Shown here one piece after another: positions 58,419 to 64,000 of a DNA stretch of 64,000 nucleotides (position 1 is the first letter of the stretch; the number at the start of each line of letters is the position of its first letter). The stretch lies in NCBI GenBank assembly GCA_006503475.1, contig RSEH01000152.1:1-64000 (forward strand), given 5' to 3'. Made by a program: the position numbers and the translations under genes. Below the pieces are notes generated by a model. That model had not been told where the DNA came from and did no database searches. It worked only from the letters and a program-made list of their open reading frames with translations. This DNA is from Stentor roeselii (lineage: Eukaryota; Ciliophora; Heterotrichea; Heterotrichida; Stentoridae).

Positions 58419-61400
58419 CTAACACCCAATCCAAGAATTTCTAAAATCATTTAACTTTTTCTCAGAATTTTCAGTGATTTTCTGAAACAAGCTATTTTTA
58501 TCTTTACATAAAAAGCTTTCCCCATCACAAATCAAAACAGTATAATGTGCATAAAACGAAGTATTTAAAATAAAGTCTTCATTTCCAGGTAAATAATAAA
58601 ACCTATAAGAATTTTCAATCATAAAGCTTTTGACATGACTGAAGCTGACCAAGTCTTTCAAATAAGGATAAGCAATATCATTTCCCATATACAAATGAAA
58701 CCTTTTAATAAAATTCTTGATTTCATCAAAAGTATTAATCTGAAGTCTCGTATTCAAAAAGTGTTTCTGATACTTTTGAGCATTTTTCACCGTTAATTCA
58801 TTAATTTTCTCAAAAGGACTTTCCACAAAAGTGACAGACATGATCTTAAAATCCGGATTCCAATGAATGCGAAAGACAGGTGCAGGATTACAGATATGAA
58901 AACAATCAGCAGAGTACATCTCTTCATTCTGACTGATTTTCATATACTTAGAAAATAGTCCTAACAACTTAGAACTGTTCTCATCACTTGCAAGGACCTG
59001 CAAAGCCCTGGCAGCACTGTTGACAAGTTTATCAAAACTGAAAAAAATAAAACTATCATTTCCTAGAGTCGTCCTGCACCGGTCTTCGAATCTTCCAGCT
59101 TCTAGGTTTCCCTTAAGCAGCATAAGAACAGCGTTTAAAAACTCTGAATAAATCTGTTCAACACTTAATGAAAACTGGTATTTTCCAAGTTCAACTTTTT
59201 TATACTCATAATCCACTCCAGAGTTAGAAAGAATCACTTTCACTTTTAGAAGTCTTTCATAAACATCGTAAAAAAAACGTAAAAAACAGAACAATTGAGA
59301 ATTTCCATAAATAACAACATTTTCCTTTAATAATGGCAAAAATCTAGGAAAATCTTCTCTTACAAGTAAAATCGGTTCTTGTACATTTTCAGAAATGGAA
59401 TTTTCACCAACGTCATTAAAACTTTCACTTTTTATCCATTTTTCAATACTTTTCTTGCTGCTTTCCGCCCTTATACGATTTTCCAGTCTTTCTTCACTTG
59501 CCCTGTCGAATTTTCCATCAAAGAAATCTTCAACTTTTCTCCTAAGCACGTCTAAAGGCAAGTCAATTCCCATGACCTGATGAAAAACAATGAAAACCCA
59601 CTTATCAAGTTTATCCTTTTCATTAAAACCATTTTTATCAGCAGCAACCAAACAAAGTCTAAGAGCATCAAGTAAAACATGTGAAGAAGTAAAAAGCAGT
59701 CGAAAATGAGGCAAAATGCAGAAATCAGGACAATTTGAATACTTCGGGTCAAGTTCTTCGAATTCAAAAACAAGCTGATCTTTGAAGTCCTCTGAAATTT
59801 TATGAACAACACCTGCTGAGAGCCCTGCAAAGCTATTAAAAAACAAGGTGTTTCTTGATCCTCCTAAAAACTCAAAGTTCTGTTGAGACATCTCTTTTCT
59901 TATAAACCTTCGAAGTAGTTCTCTTGACTCTTCTCGAGCAGAACAACGACTTTTCGCTTCTGAAATAAAAAACTTCGGATTCATCATTTTTTTTTCATGT
60001 TGTTTAAAGTAAAAACTTCGATGATCTAAACTTTTGTAAAAGTTTTTCTCTAAAGTTTCTTTCCAAATCTTCTCAGATTCTAAAACTATTGATTTTTTCC
60101 AGGTTTCCACCTTGGCCTTAATACGAGAAATGATGACTGATAAGGACCGAATTGGGTTTTCTTTAAGCATTTCAAGTATTTTCATAGCATGTTCTGAATA
60201 AATCTGAAAAATCGGCTTAAGTCGAATTTTTGAGAAGATTTTCGGGTTTAATTGAAAATTTTTCTGATCTTCAGGAGAAAGAGCATTTGCATCATCCAGT
60301 GCTTTTTCAAGAAGTCTTAAAGTAAACAAAGCATTTTCAATAGTAAGTTCAATTTCAAACCGTTCATCTTCACATTTAAACAAAGCATCTTCAAACATAT
60401 TTTTACGGAAGTTACGAAAACTGACATCTTCAGAGCCATGAGGCACGGAGACCCACTGTCCATTAATATCATGACTTGGCTGGTCTCTTAATATTCTCGG
60501 TCTTTGAATTTCGAAGTAACTATGACCGTGTCTCTTGCTTTTTATTGAGTCGAAGTCAGACAAAGGACGGAAAAACCAGCCGGTTTTTCTTCGAGTTGAC
60601 TCTCGAGTCGCAGTGATTTGCTTGAAGACTTCAAAAAGCTCTTTTAACTGACTTTGAATAAAACTTGTCACTTCTCGATTGTCGTCTTTTGAGACCCGAC
60701 GTGAATTATTCAGAAAATTTGAGAAGTCGTTTAAAGTAAACAAAGGCTCAACCATAGCGAAAAGTTCAGTTTTTGTTATCACGCAGTCAATGTAAAGTTC
60801 AAAAGACTTACAAAGCTCTAAGTAAAAGTCGCTTCCAGGCAAGGAGTTCAAGTCCATCACTTTTTTCAGTCTTTTGAAAAAATGTTCTTGTTTCAAGACA
60901 GGTTCTGAAATGACTTCTTTTAAAGTCTTTTCAAAAACTACTGGAGAATGACGAGATTTTAAAGTTTTTGAATGGACTTCAGAGTCAGATTCAGATAAAC
61001 TAGAGCCTTCATTGTAATTCGGAAGGAAAGCTTTGAAGTTTTCAATTAACTCCGGGTAGCCTGTCATGATATTCTTGACTGCTTGATTGACTTCATCGAT
61101 GGGCATCGCTTTGTCTTGGTACTTTTTCAGCACTTTGATGAATTCTGAATAAACTAAAGGGTTGTCCTTGGTTTCTTCCTTCACTCGCTTCATGTACTCG
61201 ATTGCTTCTTGGTAATGAGGACGGGTTTCAATGTTCACTCGGAAGTTTGGAGGGATTAACTTGTTGAACTCGATTAAAAGTGTCTTTTGGCCTTTGAATA
61301 GGTCTTGAACGCTTTTACAAACGGTTTCAGTGTCAAGTCTGAATTTTTGTTACTTCTGGTCTTTGAAGGATTTCATGATTTGAAGAAATTCTTCGTATTT

Positions 61401-61472
61401 TGTTGAACCTTCTGTAAACTTTTTACGAACTAAATGCAAAAATTTCTTGGCGTAGTCTACTCGTTTGTCCAT
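58419..61472 (-). CDS. SIN3: SIN3-type transcriptional corepressor (about 1012 aa)
   Basis: Two exons are joined by a 15-nt intron at 61339-61353 (GTAACAAAAATTCAG), which removes the TAA after SFKDQK. Exon 1 plus the start of exon 2 give PAH1 (VDYAKKFLHLVRKKF, EEFLQIMKSFKD, LFKGQKTLLIEFNKLI, ending PPNFRVNIE). PAH2 follows (HYQEAIEYMKRVKEE, YSEFIKVLKKYQD, IMTGYPELIENFKAFLP), and a possible PAH3 is at about 205-255. The HDAC-interacting region has NGQWVSVPHGSEDVSFRNFR, then NMFEDALFKCEDERFEIEL, near 335-365. Sin3 is the scaffold that carries class I histone deacetylases to promoters. The start ATG is MDKRVDYAKK. The PAH4 and C-terminal region are less recognisable. Confidence 0.92.
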
Positions 61473-61548
61473 TTTTTAATTATAGATTAATTGGAATGAT
61501 GTAGAATGATTTCAGGGGGTTAAGTGAAAAGTCTTGGAAGTTGAAGGA

Positions 61549-64000
61549 TTAGGGAACTAGCTTTAAAGAAGAGGCATATTCTTGAAGACTTGATAGATTT
61601 GGAGAAATAACTTGGTTGGTTTTAATGAAATCTATTATTTTCGTCATTTCATCACTGACCATTTTTTGAAGTCCTGATATTTTAGTATCGAAAATTGATT
61701 TTACAGCGTTTTGGGCATCGTCTAAGCCTTTTTTCTGCTTGTCTTGTAGATATTCAAGTTCTCTTTTATATAATGTTAGCATTGCTTGAGTTTCTCTTTC
61801 ATTTGCGTCCATGTCTATTAAAATTTCATCAAGTTTAGAAAGAATGCCCATAGTTTCCACTCTGTTAGTCATGTCATTTAAAATATTTTTACTTTCACCG
61901 AATCTTCTTTCTTTGTCATGCTCTTTCATTACACTTCTTAACATCATTCCAAATTTTGAATGATTTTCCAAAATATCCTTTACCCTTTCCTTCATTTCTT
62001 CAACTATCATTGAAGCGATATCAGCTTTTTCCTCTATTATTGTGATTTGTTCATAATATTCTTTTATCTCTGAATTGATATTTTCCTTGTAAGAATCAAA
62101 AGTCTTTGAAAGTTCTAAAAAATTCTGTTTATTTGAATCGATCTTAGCTAAAATTTCAGGAATTTCTTCGATTTTCACGAAATTTTTTGAGAAAATTTGA
62201 AGTTTTTTAGAGGTTTTTGAATGAAGATGAGAAATTTCTTCTTGAATTGATTGGATGTAAAATGTTACCATGTGTTCTCGACTTACTTTTTCATTTGCAA
62301 CTTTTACTTCAATCTGTGCTTCAAGTCCCGCAATGATTTCACTGTAGAAGTCTTTATCAGCTCTTATTTCTTGTAAGTCCTCCTGCAACTCATTACAAAG
62401 CCCTACTAAACTTGTAAGGTCATTATAAGAGTTTTCATCGATTTTCATAACTTTTTCATCAAGTTTCACTAAATTTTCCTGAAAAAACAAAAAATTTTTT
62501 TCTGATTCTTTCAAAATTTTTTCCAGATTTTCGTTAGTTTCTTCTGATAATTCTTTAAGTTTAGCTGAGATTTTTTCTTGATTTTGAGAGTAAGATTTGA
62601 ACCTGTTTAAAGAATCCTGTTGAATTTTTGAGAAAATTTGAAGAAACTGTTCTTTGAGTTCTTGTAACTTTGCATCAGTTTCTCTAGGAATGGCTGTTTT
62701 ATACTTTTTCATATTAGAGGAGATTTTTTGGTTGACTTTCTGAATCTCACTTTCAACGAACCGACTTAACAAGTCACATTTTTCTGAGATAGAAGCCCTT
62801 ATATCCCCAGTGGTTATTTTAAAGTTACTTGCAAGTTCATTCACCTCGTTTTGAAGACGAGTCATTTCCTCAAAAATTCCTTTATTAGTCACTTTTATCA
62901 TATTTTGCAACTCGTGCTCTGAATGGACTCGAGTTTGAATTTCTGCTAAAATCGTAGAAGAAATCGTTTCAAGACTTGTTTTTTGCATGTTTTCAAGAGA
63001 ATTAAAAGATTTTTGCAGTTTTGATTCAAGGTCTAAAATCTGAGAATTACTTGAAAAAATCAGGTCTTTTATTTCTTTTTTTTCAGTTTGGAGAATTGTT
63101 AGAAAAGTCTTCTGAAAGTCTTCCATTTCGTGTTTTTGAAGTAAAAGGTGAGAGTCGAGCTTTTGGAGATTTTTTTGTAGTGAAAGTAATTCTGATGAAA
63201 ATTTTTCGTTTAACTTGTTTGATTGAAGCTCTATTAGATGTTTTAAGTCGATTGTGTTTTGTTGACGTGTTTCTTGCTCGTCTAATAACTTTTTTACCAT
63301 TGTTTCTGAAGATTTACTCAGTGAGGAGGAAAGAGAATTGTTTAGATGTGATATGTAAGACTCAATGTCTTGACGCAGGGAATGGGTTGATTGGGAAAGT
63401 TTCTGGATTTTTATGGATTCTGATTCGATTGATGACTTTAGAGTGGAAAAAGTGGACTCGATAGAATTGAGTTTATCATCGATTCCTTCTATATTTTCAG
63501 TTATTACTCTCACTTTTCCAGGTTTCACAGATTTTTTTTTCAGATCCTCTACTTTCCGTTCAGTTGCCTCAACAGTTTTACCAAGTCTCACTACTTCTTC
63601 AAATAAAACTTTGTTTTTTTTACTTGATTTTTCTTTGAAAGTACTTTCTTGACTTAGTTGCTGAGTCAAAGTTTCTTTTAACTCCAAAAAATCCTGTGAA
63701 ATTTGTTTACTTATCTGAAGATCAGTAAAAATACCAGCAATTTTCTGCTCAATGATCAGAAAATTATTGAATATTTCTTGTTTTTCTAATTCATTCTGAC
63801 TAAAGACCGAAATTTTCGATTCCAACTTTTGAAACTGTTCAAAAATATACTGATTAAGCCTATCCTGTTCAAGAAATTTATCTTCAAAGCTAGAATAAGG
63901 CTGAATTTTAAACCTTTTCCTAACAAGTTCATCAGATTCCCTGAAATTTCTATCCCCAGAGGAGACTCTTTTCTGTGAAAAGTCTCTTCTAAAAGCGAAA
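61549..64000 (-). CDS. Long coiled-coil protein, 5' end beyond the window
   Basis: The open frame runs from the stop at 61549 to the right edge, at least 816 codons, and there is no plausible start in the window (the first in-frame Leu/TTG near 63825 is not a start). Nearly the whole chain is heptad-rich coiled coil (for example VVRLGKTVEATERKVEDLKK, ELASNFKITTGDIRAS, RFGESKNILNDMTNRVE). The visible N-terminal end is RRDFSQKRVSSGDRNFRESD and then a charged run. No motor or enzymatic domain seen. It is probably a cytoskeletal or centriolar fibre protein. In-frame stopless introns could be hidden in it. Confidence 0.75.
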   Translation of the reverse strand, partial: FAFRRDFSQKRVSSGDRNFRESDELVRKRFKIQPYSSFEDKFLEQDRLNQYIFEQFQKLESKISVFSQNELEKQEIFNNFLIIEQKIAGIFTDLQISKQISQDFLELKETLTQQLSQESTFKEKSSKKNKVLFEEVVRLGKTVEATERKVEDLKKKSVKPGKVRVITENIEGIDDKLNSIESTFSTLKSSIESESIKIQKLSQSTHSLRQDIESYISHLNNSLSSSLSKSSETMVKKLLDEQETRQQNTIDLKHLIELQSNKLNEKFSSELLSLQKNLQKLDSHLLLQKHEMEDFQKTFLTILQTEKKEIKDLIFSSNSQILDLESKLQKSFNSLENMQKTSLETISSTILAEIQTRVHSEHELQNMIKVTNKGIFEEMTRLQNEVNELASNFKITTGDIRASISEKCDLLSRFVESEIQKVNQKISSNMKKYKTAIPRETDAKLQELKEQFLQIFSKIQQDSLNRFKSYSQNQEKISAKLKELSEETNENLEKILKESEKNFLFFQENLVKLDEKVMKIDENSYNDLTSLVGLCNELQEDLQEIRADKDFYSEIIAGLEAQIEVKVANEKVSREHMVTFYIQSIQEEISHLHSKTSKKLQIFSKNFVKIEEIPEILAKIDSNKQNFLELSKTFDSYKENINSEIKEYYEQITIIEEKADIASMIVEEMKERVKDILENHSKFGMMLRSVMKEHDKERRFGESKNILNDMTNRVETMGILSKLDEILIDMDANERETQAMLTLYKRELEYLQDKQKKGLDDAQNAVKSIFDTKISGLQKMVSDEMTKIIDFIKTNQVISPNLSSLQEYASSLKLVP

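Noticed and set aside
58417-58424. CCCTAACA, which resembles a ciliate telomere unit
   Set aside because: Only one unit, not a tandem run, and it overlaps the SIN3 stop codon. Not a telomere or chromosome end.
1-64000. tRNA, rRNA, CRISPR, insertion sequence or virus-like element
   Set aside because: I found no tRNA-like cloverleaf sequence, rRNA segment, spaced direct repeats, transposase core, reverse transcriptase or capsid gene in either strand.
1-64000. A ciliate alternative genetic code
   Set aside because: TAA, TAG and TGA all end genes cleanly, and in-frame stops are explained by 15-nt introns or, once, by the DUF1152 frameshift.

Overview
The window looks like macronuclear DNA of a heterotrich ciliate, most likely Stentor or a close relative. 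The main evidence is a set of 15-nt spliceosomal introns that interrupt otherwise open reading frames. I located 16 with good support; all are exactly 15 nt, begin GT, end AG and carry an A at position 10. TAA, TAG and TGA all end real genes, so the code is standard, which argues against Blepharisma, Condylostoma, Tetrahymena and Paramecium. The DNA is AT-rich and gene-dense, and neighbouring coding regions are sometimes only 1-14 bp apart. I see no bacterial features, no tRNA or rRNA genes and no telomere.

Layout. 0.3-8.3 kb: MFS transporter, small orphan, CEP19-like protein, B-box/coiled-coil protein, a serine peptidase of the D-Ala-D-Ala carboxypeptidase (S11) type, a C2H2 zinc-finger protein and a helical orphan. 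8.3-13.6 kb (minus strand): a Pol III TFIIIB BDP1-like SANT protein, a 1038-aa orphan and a coiled-coil protein. 14.6-23.5 kb (plus strand): an orphan, an IQ-motif protein, a DUF1152 protein split by an apparent -1 frameshift, a Ser-rich coiled-coil protein, striatin, a TPR protein and an FHA protein. 23.9-35.2 kb: three tandem intact copies of a Kelch/Cys-rich multi-pass membrane protein gene. 35.2-39.1 kb: a relic zone with a broken START fragment, an intact START gene and a broken fourth Kelch copy. 39.1-50.5 kb (minus strand): a large USP-type deubiquitinase, two short proteins with MGC myristoylation-type N-termini (one visible only after splicing), a pseudokinase-SPRY protein, a FLYWCH/WRKY-like zinc-finger protein and a C2H2 protein. 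51-54.3 kb: a SAM-cyclin Y fusion, then a secreted protein gene with a broken neighbouring paralogue. 54.5-58.2 kb: four TPR/helical or small genes packed head to tail. 58.4-64 kb: a SIN3 corepressor and a long coiled-coil protein that runs off the right edge.

The genes do not form one pathway. They are ordinary eukaryotic housekeeping, regulatory and cytoskeletal genes (SIN3, STRIPAK striatin, TFIIIB, USP, cyclin Y, CEP19/IQ) mixed with ciliate-specific orphans. The points most worth a second look are the DUF1152 frameshift at A AAA AAG, a 15-nt intron with no stop codon inside BDP1, the very short intergenic spacers with TATTATAA-like motifs, the sense-strand composition bias flanking genes, the pseudokinase-zinc-SPRY and SAM-cyclin Y architectures, and the three local families with intact and decayed copies side by side.
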